Below are positions 33,245 to 41,799 of a stretch of DNA of 64,000 bases, piece after piece. The DNA comes from JAIQFL01 sp035295745 (GTDB taxonomy: Bacteria > Acidobacteriota > Terriglobia > Bryobacterales > Bryobacteraceae). Numbering within the stretch: the stretch's first letter is position 1; each line of letters opens with the position of its first letter. Below the pieces are notes generated by a model. That model was not told the DNA's origin, did no database searches, and was given only the letters and a program-made list of their open reading frames with translations. The position numbers and the translations under genes were made by a program. The stretch covers positions 62,001-126,000 of the forward strand of contig DATGIL010000069.1 of NCBI GenBank assembly GCA_035295745.1, given 5' to 3'.

Positions 33245-35254
33245 TTAGTGGATGCTCCCGGAATAAATGACTGGAGTGAAGTTGATAGTCGCATTCGACG
33301 GGTTCTTGAATTGGACACTTACAATAGCCGACTGACCAGGTTCAAGACTGCTCACGCTCGGCACAGTTAGATATTGGCTGCCGTTGAAGGCCCCGGCCGA
33401 ATTCACAACGTTGACGCCGGCAGGCAAACCCGTAAACACGATCTCGAATGGGCCGTAAATCGTCGCGCTACTGATGTTCTGAATGGTCACGCTTCCATTG
33501 AACGTCTGACTGACGCGACTGTACGCTAATCCGGAGGCGGTCACGGATATCTCGCTTGATGGCACGGGGCTGGCCTGCGTAACCTGCGTTGTCGCCTCTG
33601 CCAGTGTCTTTGCGCTTTCGTTGTTCCCCACCAAATCCTGGGCGATGCTGTAGAAACCGTAGGTGTGCCCGACCTGCCCGTTATAGGTGCTTGAAGTGGC
33701 GGACGTTTGGGTCAGCCATGGCACGAAGGAACTGCCGTTGTCCGAAACATAAATCGTAAAGGTCCCGAGCCCGGTGCCAACGTCCGAACCAGACCACTGA
33801 ACGGTGAAAATCGACCCGATCTGAGTTGGTAGGATCGTCACGCGGGAGACGGGAGGCGTGTTGTCGATGGTGTTCGACCAAGTGGGCGTGTTAATCGGCG
33901 GGTTCACATCGAACGTTACCGTTGCCGTGTTCTGGATCACGGTGCCGGTCGTGACGCTGCTCTTGGGCATCACGGTGAAGAACACGCTGCCCTCGGCTCC
34001 AGGCGGCAGGAATCCGGCCAGAGGATCGTTTGGAGGCTGGTTTGTGGTGGGGTCGAGCGATTGGAAGGTCCAGGTGAGCACGCCCGTTGTGGTGTTCAAA
34101 GAAGCGTTGATCTTCACGAGGAGATTCGTGGTCGGACGGAGATCGGCGGTTGCGGTGAAAGGGCTGATCGCCAATGGAATAGACGGAGGCGTGATGACCT
34201 GATTCGGGAACGATATGGCGCCAAGCGTGAGGCTGGTCAGATCGAGGTTGGTGTTGAGAGTATCTGTGACCGTGACAGCTTGGGCGGGAGCCGTTGCGGT
34301 GGGCTGATTCTGATAGTAAACGGAATAGCTTGTTTGTCCAACGCCGACAAAGCGGGAAGCGCCGATGCCAGTCGAGCCAGCCTTGTCGTTTGGGTCCAAT
34401 GAACTCACGGGCGTGATCGTTCTGCCTGGCTGGTTGGGGCACAGCCCTCCTTGTGAACTGCCCAGCGCCATGGAAATCAGAAGCTCAGAGTTTGTCAGAG
34501 CTAAATCGTAGATCACAGGGTAGTAGCCGGAGCGGGAAAAATTGTCTTTGGCATGCTGTTCGTGGCTAAAACGAGCAAAATCCGCAGAATCGCCGGCATG
34601 AGGGTCATCGGGATCATAATAAGTGAGCATAAGATCTTTAGGAAAAACGGTACTTCTACCAAATAGGAAATCGATGGCCACGGGCTGTTCAGATGCAGGC
34701 AGTGTTCGCGTTGGGTCCGGATCGGCGAAATTCGAATGGGAAAAGAAGTCCTGCAGCGCATGTAATGCCATGCCAAGAAACGTCATCCCTTCAGAGGGAC
34801 GACCGCTTGCAAAACTTGTTTGAGCACTGGAAAGCATCTGCTGAAGATAACCGACACCGTTCCGAAAGGCACCTTCATGAGGAATGCCGGGACCTCTATC
34901 GAAGTGGTGACTCGCCTTATAAGAGCCATTCGGCTTCGGGTTTCCCTCGACGAAATGCCACTTCAATAGATATGCATTTATGGCGCTTTCCGGAACGGTA
35001 TACTCGCCGAAATCTACCGAACCTGCGAAGTCGCCAATCTTCGACACTGCACAGTCAGGTAGGTGCAGAGTTGAGGCCGCAATGAGCGTGATTTGTTCGT
35101 GAAGGTTTTGGCCTAAGCTGCAGCTAAAGCCAGAAGGAAAGCCAAACAATCCCGACGGCGACAGGCACGAACTGTCATGGGCGCAGGCAGGCCAACAGAC
35201 GAAAGCAGACGCCGCAAGTGGAAGTAACTTGTGTATCCAGTATTTCAAGCTCAT
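33245..35254 (-). CDS. Exported zinc phospholipase C/S1-P1 nuclease-like protein with repeat and Ig-like domains
   Basis: A 669-residue protein starting at ATG 35254, which overlaps the upstream stop as ATGA. A signal peptide (KLLPLAASAFVCWPACA) is followed by a helical domain (about residues 35-235) with metal-ligand-like motifs of the phospholipase C/nuclease P1 superfamily: LHEQITLIAAS, YKASHHFDRGPG and GMALHALQDFFSHSNFAD. Then comes an LDPNDKAGSTGIG segment that starts a DUF11-like domain (YSVYYQNQPTATAPAQAVTV), an Ig-like domain (about 440-545; TPPVSRVTILP) and a C-terminal beta domain. No PEP-CTERM tail is seen. It may attack lipids or nucleic acids outside the cell; activity is inferred only from motif pattern. 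Confidence 0.72.
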   Translation of the reverse strand: MSLKYWIHKLLPLAASAFVCWPACAHDSSCLSPSGLFGFPSGFSCSLGQNLHEQITLIAASTLHLPDCAVSKIGDFAGSVDFGEYTVPESAINAYLLKWHFVEGNPKPNGSYKASHHFDRGPGIPHEGAFRNGVGYLQQMLSSAQTSFASGRPSEGMTFLGMALHALQDFFSHSNFADPDPTRTLPASEQPVAIDFLFGRSTVFPKDLMLTYYDPDDPHAGDSADFARFSHEQHAKDNFSRSGYYPVIYDLALTNSELLISMALGSSQGGLCPNQPGRTITPVSSLDPNDKAGSTGIGASRFVGVGQTSYSVYYQNQPTATAPAQAVTVTDTLNTNLDLTSLTLGAISFPNQVITPPSIPLAISPFTATADLRPTTNLLVKINASLNTTTGVLTWTFQSLDPTTNQPPNDPLAGFLPPGAEGSVFFTVMPKSSVTTGTVIQNTATVTFDVNPPINTPTWSNTIDNTPPVSRVTILPTQIGSIFTVQWSGSDVGTGLGTFTIYVSDNGSSFVPWLTQTSATSSTYNGQVGHTYGFYSIAQDLVGNNESAKTLAEATTQVTQASPVPSSEISVTASGLAYSRVSQTFNGSVTIQNISSATIYGPFEIVFTGLPAGVNVVNSAGAFNGSQYLTVPSVSSLEPGQSAIVSVQFKNPSNATINFTPVIYSGSIH

Positions 35255-36852
35255 TGCATGTTGCTCCATACACTCAGCCTAAGCGGATCGCTTGTATTTG
35301 TTGTGAGATTAAGGGGAATTACCGTCGAGCCACCAGCGCCGACAGCAATAACATCGAAGGCAAGCACAACGTTACCGGAAGTATTAATTGTGCTCGAAAG
35401 CGATGTGTTATCCGGTGAGGACGAAGACCACTGCACTGAAGCAGGAAAAGAGACCCAGCACTGGACTAGCGCAGCGTCAACATTACCTCGGTTTCCACAT
35501 TCCAGGTAATAAGTCTGGGCAGTCCCAATCCGAATTACATTTCGCCCAATAATGTCCACCCAAATCTGCGGCGCTCCCCCCTGCTCCACCGTGAACCCAC
35601 CCGTCAGCGTAGCTGTCGTGCCATCCGGGTTTGTGATCACCACATTGCGAACTCCGGCAGCGGCCCCGGTGAGATCGAAGGTTGTCGTCAGCGCAGTCGC
35701 ACCTGTGACCATGGTATTACCGCCGGTGATATCGGCCCCCAAGCCCGTCAGCCGCACTTGCGCCGCAGGGTTGAAGGCGCAGCCGTAGATCTGCGTCGTG
35801 ACCTGTCCGGCATTTCCGCCGTGACCTGGAAGGAGCAACGAGATTGCGACGGCTGTCGTACACGTCGGCAGCAGCGGGACCTGAGCCTTACCGATTCGGT
35901 TCCCGACTTGATCGGTGAACCATATGTTTCCGTCCGGGCCGGTGGCAAGCTGCTCCACCGAACCGCCGGCGGCCGCAAACTCCGTGATGACGCCCCCGGG
36001 AGTGATTCTGGCGATCGTGTCACGGGATTCCTCCGTGAACCACAGATTTCTGTCCGGCCCCAGAGTAATCCCGATGGGCGTGCCGCCGTTGGGAAGCGGG
36101 AACTCCGTGATGGTTCCCCCTGGTGTGATTCTCCCGATGCGGTTCCCGGTCTCCTCGGTGAACCACAGGTTGCCGTCCGGACCAGCCGAAATGCCAAACG
36201 GCGCCGTGTTCGGGCTGGGTACCGGGAATTCGACAATTGCTCCGGCGGTGGTGATTCTCCCGATCTTGTTGCCGCCCTGTTCCGTGAACCACAGATTGCC
36301 GTCCGCGCCCGCGGCGATTCCCAGGGGCGTGCCGCCGCCGGGGAGCGAAAACTCTGTGATGGTTCCGCCCGGTGTGATTCTCCCGATCCGGTTCCCATTT
36401 TCTTCGGTAAACCACAGATTGCCATCTGGACCCGAAGTTATGCCATAGGGTGAGGCGCCGCCGTTGGGAACCGGGAACTCGGTAATTGCTCCCGCGGTTG
36501 TGATTCTGCCGATCTTGTTTCCGAATAATTCGGTAAACCACAGATTGCCGTCCGGTCCCATCGTGATGCCATTCGGAACATTGCTTCCGAATTCGGGCGA
36601 TGCGGGGTTGGGAGCGAGCGGGAATTCGCTAATCACTCCAGCGGGAGTGATTCGCGCGATCTTGTTCCCGCGAAACTCCGTAAACCACAGATTGCCATCC
36701 GGCCCCGCAACGATGAAGTTCGGTCCGCTATCCGAAGTGGGGACCGGGAACTCGGTGAATGTGACCTGGGCCGAACAAGCGGCCGCTGCCAAAACCAGAA
36801 GCCCGATCACGCCCGACGTGACTCCTCCCATCCAATTCCACTTTAATGACAT
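35251..36852 (-). CDS. Exported seven-blade Vgb/NHL-like beta-propeller protein
   Basis: A 533-residue protein with a signal peptide (GVIGLLVLAAAACSA). Residues about 30-335 hold seven repeats of about 41 residues with the pattern GPDGNLWFTE-x4-GN-x-IGRITPGG-x-ITEF, a complete seven-bladed propeller like virginiamycin B lyase and related streptogramin-lyase-like proteins. The C-terminal 200 residues contain an IPT/Ig-like domain (VRLTGLGADITGG) and a further beta domain. Homology to Vgb is structural; many such exported acidobacterial proteins are not lyases and I make no resistance claim. It is the first gene of a three-gene operon divergent from the regulator at 37058. Confidence 0.85.
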   Translation of the reverse strand: MSLKWNWMGGVTSGVIGLLVLAAAACSAQVTFTEFPVPTSDSGPNFIVAGPDGNLWFTEFRGNKIARITPAGVISEFPLAPNPASPEFGSNVPNGITMGPDGNLWFTELFGNKIGRITTAGAITEFPVPNGGASPYGITSGPDGNLWFTEENGNRIGRITPGGTITEFSLPGGGTPLGIAAGADGNLWFTEQGGNKIGRITTAGAIVEFPVPSPNTAPFGISAGPDGNLWFTEETGNRIGRITPGGTITEFPLPNGGTPIGITLGPDRNLWFTEESRDTIARITPGGVITEFAAAGGSVEQLATGPDGNIWFTDQVGNRIGKAQVPLLPTCTTAVAISLLLPGHGGNAGQVTTQIYGCAFNPAAQVRLTGLGADITGGNTMVTGATALTTTFDLTGAAAGVRNVVITNPDGTTATLTGGFTVEQGGAPQIWVDIIGRNVIRIGTAQTYYLECGNRGNVDAALVQCWVSFPASVQWSSSSPDNTSLSSTINTSGNVVLAFDVIAVGAGGSTVIPLNLTTNTSDPLRLSVWSNMQ

Positions 36853-37057
36853 CGTCGCGATTCCTCTCCGACCGTATCGCCCTCAAGCGTTACAGCCATC
36901 GAGCCGTGGGCGAAATTGCCAGTGTTCCCGACTAGCAGACCCCTGGCAAGCGACATGGAACGACGCCGAACGACACTCCGGCTAACGTGTTGATTCCACT
37001 TGGAATTTCGTTAATGGCGTGGACAGTGTTCGAATGATAGACTCTTAGGAATTAACA
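36853..37057. promoter_or_regulatory. Divergent promoter region between the regulator and exported operon
   Basis: A 205-bp spacer between two start codons pointing apart (36852 minus, 37058 plus) must hold both promoters. No -35/-10 pair stands out; GTTGATT and AATGGC with about 17 bp between them (near 36989-37018) are a weak candidate for the plus direction. The regulator may bind here. Confidence 0.4.
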
Positions 37058-39064
37058 ATGCCTGACAAACCGAATGACGATCCCGGCCGGACAGAAAGGA
37101 AGCAACTCCATAGCTGGAAGGAGATTGCGGCCTATCTGGCAAAGGATCTGAGTATTCGTACCGCTCAACGTTGGGAGGTCCAGGACGGGCTTCCCATTTA
37201 CCGTGAGGGGGTCAAGGTTTTTGCCTACACCGATGAACTGGATGAATGGCGGAGAGGACGGATCGTCGTCCCCACAAATGGAGTGACATCGAAGCCTCAG
37301 GAGGCGCCGGAGAGCCACGCTCCCTCGAAAGCCGTGCGGCTCGGAACCTGGGCGGCGGTCGCAGCCCTGCTGATCGTGGCGATTTGGGCCTTCAGGAGTT
37401 CCAGTCCCCATACGCCGCCTTCGCCCGTTCGATGGGGCCGGCTGCTGGTGAAGGCGACTTCCGAGGGTGGCCACCCCATGATCCTCAACCCCGGTCACCC
37501 GGCCGGTCTTTTAGCCGCGAGTCCCGATGGTCTCAAAGTCTACGCTATCAATGGACGTCCTCGCTCTGTGTCTGTCATTCACCCAGTCAAGGGGAGCGTA
37601 ACACAACTTTCGCTGTCGCAGGATCCCGGATCGGTCGCGATGAGCGCGGATGGGAAGAGACTCTACATCGCGTGGTTGGCGGGCGATGTTGGCTATATCG
37701 ACACCAGGACAGACAAAATCGTCACGCATGCGATCCATACCCCTGGCCGCGTCCACGAGTTAGCTCTGACGCCAGACGGCAAGAAGCTTTTCATGTCGAT
37801 GTACCACCTCGGTGTTTGGCGGGCATTCACCTCGAACGGTGAAATGAACCAGGTCACGGATGAGGTTTGCCCGGTCCATCTGGAACTGGATCCGCAGGGA
37901 GAGCGCCTCTATGTGCCCTACCAATGCGGGGGACCGACGGGGCGGCGCGGGCACGATGCCGTGGAAGTCTTCGACGTGACGTCGGAAGAAAGCCTGGGTA
38001 TTGTCAGCGGTCCTCCACTGGTCGGCGGACACGCTTCCGCCTCGCCGGACGGCCGTACCGTGCTGCTGGACGGTCTGGATGCCTGTGAGATTCCCGAGTA
38101 CGATCACGCGGGTTGTCCAATGGCGCCCACGCATGTTTTTCATTTCCTGCGCCTGCCTGGCCGTCAGGTGGTGAAGAGCATCGCCATGCCGCCGAGAGGA
38201 GTGGCCCGCTTCCTCGATTCCTCCAGGGTTCTATTTCTTGGCGATTCGATTTCCGTGATGAATGCGACTCAGTACACGATCACGGAATCGTGGAAGTACA
38301 CCGCCGCCCTTTCTAATGTGGCGCTGGTGCCGGACCGTGGCAAGGCATATTTCGGCGTGTCGGATCGCGAGGAGGTGCTTGGCTTCGAGGCGGAGAGTTC
38401 GAAGTGTTCCCCTCCGCCGGACAGTTTGGCCGCGTTTTATCCGGGTGACGGAACGCCCGAAGATGCGGTCGGCGGCTTTGCACTCAGCGCTACGGGAGGA
38501 GTGCGATTTGGACCCGGCCGGGTCGGCCAGGCGTTCGTCCTCGACGGGCAATCCGGCCATCTGATCGCGTCCTCGACCGGCTTTTACAACTTCGGAGGCC
38601 GGGACTCCTCGGTTGCCGCGTATGTGAAGTTCCTTGATCTGGAAGGGGAGATGACGATTATGGATCGAACGTCGTCGGAGAGCGCCCTAAGAGCGCGGCT
38701 GGCCAAGACCCAGGATCATCACTTCCAATTTGAATTCGCGACGCTTGCCGGTGGTCCGGTGTACCTGAAGAGCACGACCGTGGCTATCGAGGGCCAGTGG
38801 TATCAATTGTGCGTGACGAAGAACGACCGGGAAGTTGTGCTCTATATTAATGGAGTGGTCGAGGATCGCAAAGCGTTGGGGACTGATAGAGCCGCCGCTT
38901 CCATCAGTTCGGAGATGCCCCCACTGCATCTTGGCGCATCGAGAGAGGGTCGTGGTTTTCTCAACGGCAAGCTCGATGAGATTCTCTTCTACGATCGGGC
39001 TTTGAGCGGTTCCGAAGTGCGCGATCTCTTTGAATTGCGCGAGTCGGGGCCGTGTAGGCTCTAG
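37058..39064 (+). CDS. HTH-TM-propeller regulator with LamG domain
   Basis: A 668-residue protein. Residues about 15-75 form a winged-helix/HTH of the type common in acidobacteria (LHSWKEIAAYLAKDLSIRTAQRWE, DGLPIYREGVKVFAYTDELDEW). A membrane helix follows at about 97-113 (WAAVAALLIVAIWAF). The periplasmic part has a YVTN/WD-like beta-propeller (ASPDGLKVYAING, SADGKRLYIAWLAG, TPDGKKLFMSMY; about 130-440) and a LamG/concanavalin-like domain (AAFYPGDGTPEDAVGG, LDGQSGHLI, LNGKLDEILFYDRALSG; about 470-660). It is divergent from the exported operon and probably controls it, sensing a ligand outside and binding DNA inside. Confidence 0.85.
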   Translation: MPDKPNDDPGRTERKQLHSWKEIAAYLAKDLSIRTAQRWEVQDGLPIYREGVKVFAYTDELDEWRRGRIVVPTNGVTSKPQEAPESHAPSKAVRLGTWAAVAALLIVAIWAFRSSSPHTPPSPVRWGRLLVKATSEGGHPMILNPGHPAGLLAASPDGLKVYAINGRPRSVSVIHPVKGSVTQLSLSQDPGSVAMSADGKRLYIAWLAGDVGYIDTRTDKIVTHAIHTPGRVHELALTPDGKKLFMSMYHLGVWRAFTSNGEMNQVTDEVCPVHLELDPQGERLYVPYQCGGPTGRRGHDAVEVFDVTSEESLGIVSGPPLVGGHASASPDGRTVLLDGLDACEIPEYDHAGCPMAPTHVFHFLRLPGRQVVKSIAMPPRGVARFLDSSRVLFLGDSISVMNATQYTITESWKYTAALSNVALVPDRGKAYFGVSDREEVLGFEAESSKCSPPPDSLAAFYPGDGTPEDAVGGFALSATGGVRFGPGRVGQAFVLDGQSGHLIASSTGFYNFGGRDSSVAAYVKFLDLEGEMTIMDRTSSESALRARLAKTQDHHFQFEFATLAGGPVYLKSTTVAIEGQWYQLCVTKNDREVVLYINGVVEDRKALGTDRAAASISSEMPPLHLGASREGRGFLNGKLDEILFYDRALSGSEVRDLFELRESGPCRL

Positions 39065-39479
39065 AAGCAAGCGAACGGGTTTCGTTCTGCATGTCGTCAC
39101 CCCACAAGAACGTCATCTCCCGCCGTTGGATTAGGCCCACCTGGCGCTTCCAAGCTCTCCAATCGACGCCTGCAGCGGTTAGAGAAGGCCTGGGCACGGA
39201 AGAAGGCATCCACTCCGTGCCCCTCGCCGCCGCCGAAGACCACATACAAGTCCGACCGGGCCACTTACTCCATCCTCAACGACCTTCTGGATCGAGAGAC
39301 GCCGTTTCTACCCGTTCAAACTTGGGCATTTGGCTCCTCAAGGAGTGAACCAAACCCTTCGGTCAAAAGCCAGGCATTCTTTGGCTGCTGGCCACAATGC
39401 GTAGCGTAGCGACTGTAGACGATTCTGTAGCCAGAAATTCCTCCTGTAGCAAAAAGTATCTACAATTTGCAACAGGTTT
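39065..39479. other. Gene-poor segment between regulator and IS
   Basis: About 415 bp. One frame at about 39145-39410 (KLSNRRLQRLEKAWARKK and LNDLLDRETPFLPVQTWAFG) looks vaguely protein-like but has no start and no family match. Several GTAGC/TCTACAAT-type words near 39400-39480 recur near 31790-31830, close to the left island repeat. Confidence 0.35.
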
Positions 39480-39488
39480 CGTCCACAC
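39480..39488. repeat. Left 9-bp target-site duplication of the IS
   Basis: CGTCCACAC, identical to 41315-41323 immediately right of the element. Confidence 0.9.
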
Positions 39489-39574
39489 GGGTGCATCCCA
39501 TCAGAATGGCGCGTTTCGGAAAGGCCTGATATTAGGTCTTGTTCTTACGGTTAACTATGCCGTAAGATTAAGAC

Positions 39575-39994
39575 ATGGCCACTTCTACCCCGCCCGATGT
39601 CCCGCCCCAGGTACGGCAACTCGCCTCCCAGTTGGCCGATGCCAAACCCATGCGCCGCGGTTCCCTGTCCGAACGTACGATCAAGTGCGGCAAACCGGGC
39701 TGCGCGTGCGCGCAGAACCCCAAGGCTCGTCACGGCCCGTATCACAGTCTCACTCAGGCCGTAGAAGGCAAGACACGGTCACGCTTCCTCACCGATGAAC
39801 AGGCCGATTTGGCTCAACAGCAGATCGATGCTGGCCGCCAGTTTCGTAGCCACGTGGATGCACTTTGGGAGGCATGCGAACAATGGGCCGACGGTCAATT
39901 AGCGGATACCTCAGCCTCCTCAGAGGAGGCTAAAAAAGGGGGCTCCAAACGGATCTCCAAAACGAAATCGCCCAGGAGATCGAAACCCTCTTAG
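39575..39994 (+). CDS. ISKra4 transposase N-terminal frame (orfA)
   Basis: A 139-residue frame starting at ATG 39575. It has the N-terminal features seen in this family: a Cys motif CGKPGCAC in TIKCGKPGCACAQNP, followed by ARHGPYHSLTQAVEGKTRSR, which probably binds DNA. The frame ends at TAG 39992-39994 with a Ser/Lys-rich tail that looks unlike protein, because the real product is likely made by a -1 shift into the second frame at the AAAAAAGGGGG run (39932-39942). Confidence 0.8.
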   Translation: MATSTPPDVPPQVRQLASQLADAKPMRRGSLSERTIKCGKPGCACAQNPKARHGPYHSLTQAVEGKTRSRFLTDEQADLAQQQIDAGRQFRSHVDALWEACEQWADGQLADTSASSEEAKKGGSKRISKTKSPRRSKPS

Positions 39995-41286
39995 GTTCCC
40001 AGGCAGTTGCCGAACTGGATTTCGAAGCCGTGGAGATGGCGGCGCGGCGACAGGCTCTGCGGTTGGCTGCACGCGCCCTGGAACAACTGCTGAACGCCGA
40101 CACGTCCGATCATGCCGGAGCGGAACTGCCTTGCTCTTGCGGAGAGCCGGCTCAGTATCGGGGTCGTCACGAGAAGACCTTCGAAAGTGTGCTGGGGCCT
40201 TTGCGACTGGGGCGAGCCTACTATCACTGTGACCGGTGCCAGGGTGGATTCTGCCCACGCGACCGCGCGCTACGGCTGGAGTTGTTCTCGCTCACCCCCG
40301 GGGTTCTGCGCATGACCGGCAGCGCCGCAGCACTGGTGAGCTTCGAGGAGAGCAGCAGCTTGCTGCACGAGTTGGCGGGAGTGAAGGTCAGCATCAGCCA
40401 AGTGCAACGAGCCGCCGAATCGCTGGGTGAAGCCATTGCTGCCGACGAACGCGTCTGCGTGGATAGAATGGGCGAAATCGCTCCGACCATGTACCTGGGG
40501 ATGGATGGCACCGGCGTACCGATGCGCCCCGCGGAAGTCGCCGACCGCGTCGGTAAGCAACCGGACGGTTCTGCCAAGACCCGCGAGGCCAAGGTCGTCA
40601 CCGTGTGGACTGCGGAATCGCGGGATGAGGCCGGTAAGCCGGTACGTGATCCAGGATCGATCACCTATTCCGCCGCCATCGAAAGCGCCGCCGTGGTAGA
40701 CACCAGCCTCAAACGATCCGACCTCGCCGAGCGTGCGTTGCGAGAAGCTACGCGGCGAGGGTTCACCCAGGCGCCCAGATGCGCGGCCCTGGGGGATGGT
40801 TCCAGCTGGATCTGGAACACCATCACCGAACTATTTCCTCAAGCCATCCAGATTCTCGATCGATACCATGCCAAAGAAGCTCTGCACCGAACCGCTCAAT
40901 CGATCTTTGGCGCCACCAACGCGGAAGCCAAACCATGGGCCACGGCGCGCTGTACTGAACTGGATGACGGAAAGCTGCAGGCCATCATCCACTCGCTCCG
41001 ACCCCATATCGGCACCTGCAACGAAGCGGCAAAATGTGCCACGTACATTATTCGCAACCGCCGTCGTATGCGCTATCCGAAGTTCCACGCGCAGGGTCTG
41101 TGTACCTCCACCGGTGTCCTGGAGGCCGGATGCAAGGTGGCGATCGGCACCCGCCTAAAACGGGCCGGCATGCACTGGAGCGTTTCTGGTGCCAACGCCA
41201 TCATCGCTCTTCGCTGTGCCAAGCTCAGTGGCCGTTTCGAGGATTTCTGGGAGCGCCGCTCACAACAGCTTGCGGCCATCGCGTGA
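39934..41286 (+). CDS. ISKra4 transposase catalytic frame (orfB), reached by -1 frameshift
   Basis: Open from just after a TAA at 39931; the frame is -1 relative to orfA. Joined by a -1 shift, protein-like sequence resumes at once with LQTDLQNEIAQEIETLLGSQ. If translated alone a GTG at 40030 would be the start (418 residues). It has a zinc-ribbon-like segment (CSCGEPAQY, CDRCQGGFCPRD) and the DDE-type region beginning PTMYLGMDGTGVPMRP (first Asp), later ALGDGSSWIWN (second Asp region) and the C-terminal Glu candidate in STGVLEAGCK. Length and motifs fit ISKra4-family transposases. The end of the frame lies 28 bp from the right IS terminus. Confidence 0.88.
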   Translation, partial: KRGLQTDLQNEIAQEIETLLGSQAVAELDFEAVEMAARRQALRLAARALEQLLNADTSDHAGAELPCSCGEPAQYRGRHEKTFESVLGPLRLGRAYYHCDRCQGGFCPRDRALRLELFSLTPGVLRMTGSAAALVSFEESSSLLHELAGVKVSISQVQRAAESLGEAIAADERVCVDRMGEIAPTMYLGMDGTGVPMRPAEVADRVGKQPDGSAKTREAKVVTVWTAESRDEAGKPVRDPGSITYSAAIESAAVVDTSLKRSDLAERALREATRRGFTQAPRCAALGDGSSWIWNTITELFPQAIQILDRYHAKEALHRTAQSIFGATNAEAKPWATARCTELDDGKLQAIIHSLRPHIGTCNEAAKCATYIIRNRRRMRYPKFHAQGLCTSTGVLEAGCKVAIGTRLKRAGMHWSVSGANAIIALRCAKLSGRFEDFWERRSQQLAAIA

Positions 41287-41314
41287 CTCTACCTCATAAA
41301 TCCGAACTGCACCC

Positions 41315-41323
41315 CGTCCACAC
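41315..41323. repeat. Right 9-bp target-site duplication of the IS
   Basis: CGTCCACAC, identical to 39480-39488. Confidence 0.9.
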
Positions 41324-41342
41324 CAACCAGTGGTGCCTGACT

Positions 41343-41406
41343 CTAAAGCCTTTATTTTCTTCTGGTGAGCCGGGCGGGACTCGAACCCGCGACCCTGTGC
41401 TTAAAA
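41343..41406. repeat. attR-like repeat overlapping the tRNA-Lys 3' half
   Basis: The 64-bp partner of 31876-31939 (62 matches). It covers 20 bp downstream of the tRNA and the tRNA 3' half up to the anticodon loop, the usual crossover site of tRNA-targeting tyrosine recombinases. Confidence 0.92.
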
Positions 41407-41438
41407 GGCACATGCTCTACCACCTGAGCTACCGGCCC
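41363..41438 (-). tRNA. tRNA-Lys (anticodon TTT)
   Basis: A complete 76-nt cloverleaf with encoded CCA. The acceptor stem GGGCCGG pairs with CCGGCTC (one G-T pair); D-stem GCTC/GAGC; anticodon stem TGTGC/GCACA around the loop CTTTTAA, giving anticodon TTT; T-stem GCGGG/CCCGC with loop TTCGAGT. It serves as the integration site for the accessory region to its left. Confidence 0.97.
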
Positions 41439-41799
41439 AACTTGTGGTGTATCAATGAGTTACGGAAAGCCCGGAAACTCACCGAATCACTGACTTGGGG
41501 TCGCTTTCATGACCCCTTCGAAACGCGGCATTCCCCGCAAACAGATCGCCTCTCGGCGAGCTCGGATTTTGCGAATGACGGCACAACCAGCCGCGCTCAC
41601 ATGACCCCATCATATCAAGCATCCTGCCCTCGGGTACGCCAGCCCCCTCTAATTGTCGGAATCAGCATCGTGCGGGCCAAGGGCTGGTGTGGGGCTAGAG
41701 GGCGAACGCGAGTTGAACCCGAAGTGCGCTCAGCGGATCGTCGCCGCGAGCTGAAACCCTCGGAGCACAAGCTGGGTCGGCTATACTGCTCGTGAGCTT
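41439..41799. other. Intergenic region upstream of tRNA-Lys and the transporter gene
   Basis: 361 bp with no protein-like frame. It must hold the promoters of the tRNA (minus) and of the POT-type transporter (plus). No clear promoter boxes were identified. Confidence 0.4.

Larger units (their letters stand above)
39489..41314 (+). mobile_element. ISKra4-family insertion sequence, complete
   Basis: An 1826-bp element. Its ends are inverted: GGGTGCATCCC on the left and, on the opposite strand, GGGTGCAGTTC on the right; seven terminal bases match fully. It is flanked by perfect 9-bp direct repeats (CGTCCACAC), so the insertion is recent. It carries two overlapping frames of an ISKra4-type transposase. 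An inverted repeat CTTACGG / CCGTAAG (39544-39566) lies just before the first gene. The element sits 19 bp from the right repeat of the tRNA-Lys island and did not damage any gene. Confidence 0.9.
31876..41406. mobile_element. 9.5-kb island integrated at tRNA-Lys
   Basis: Bounded by 64-bp direct repeats, the right one being the 3' half of the intact tRNA-Lys. Cargo: an exported three-gene operon (32613-36852, minus), a divergent HTH-propeller regulator (37058-39064, plus) and an ISKra4-family IS that landed 19 bp from the right repeat. No integrase gene is inside, so it is either non-autonomous or has lost it. The tRNA is kept intact, as is usual for tRNA-targeted integration. Confidence 0.65.

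Noticed and set aside
35251..36852. Streptogramin resistance gene (vgb)
   Set aside because: The propeller repeat is similar, but the export signal, the extra beta domains and the operon context point to a surface protein.
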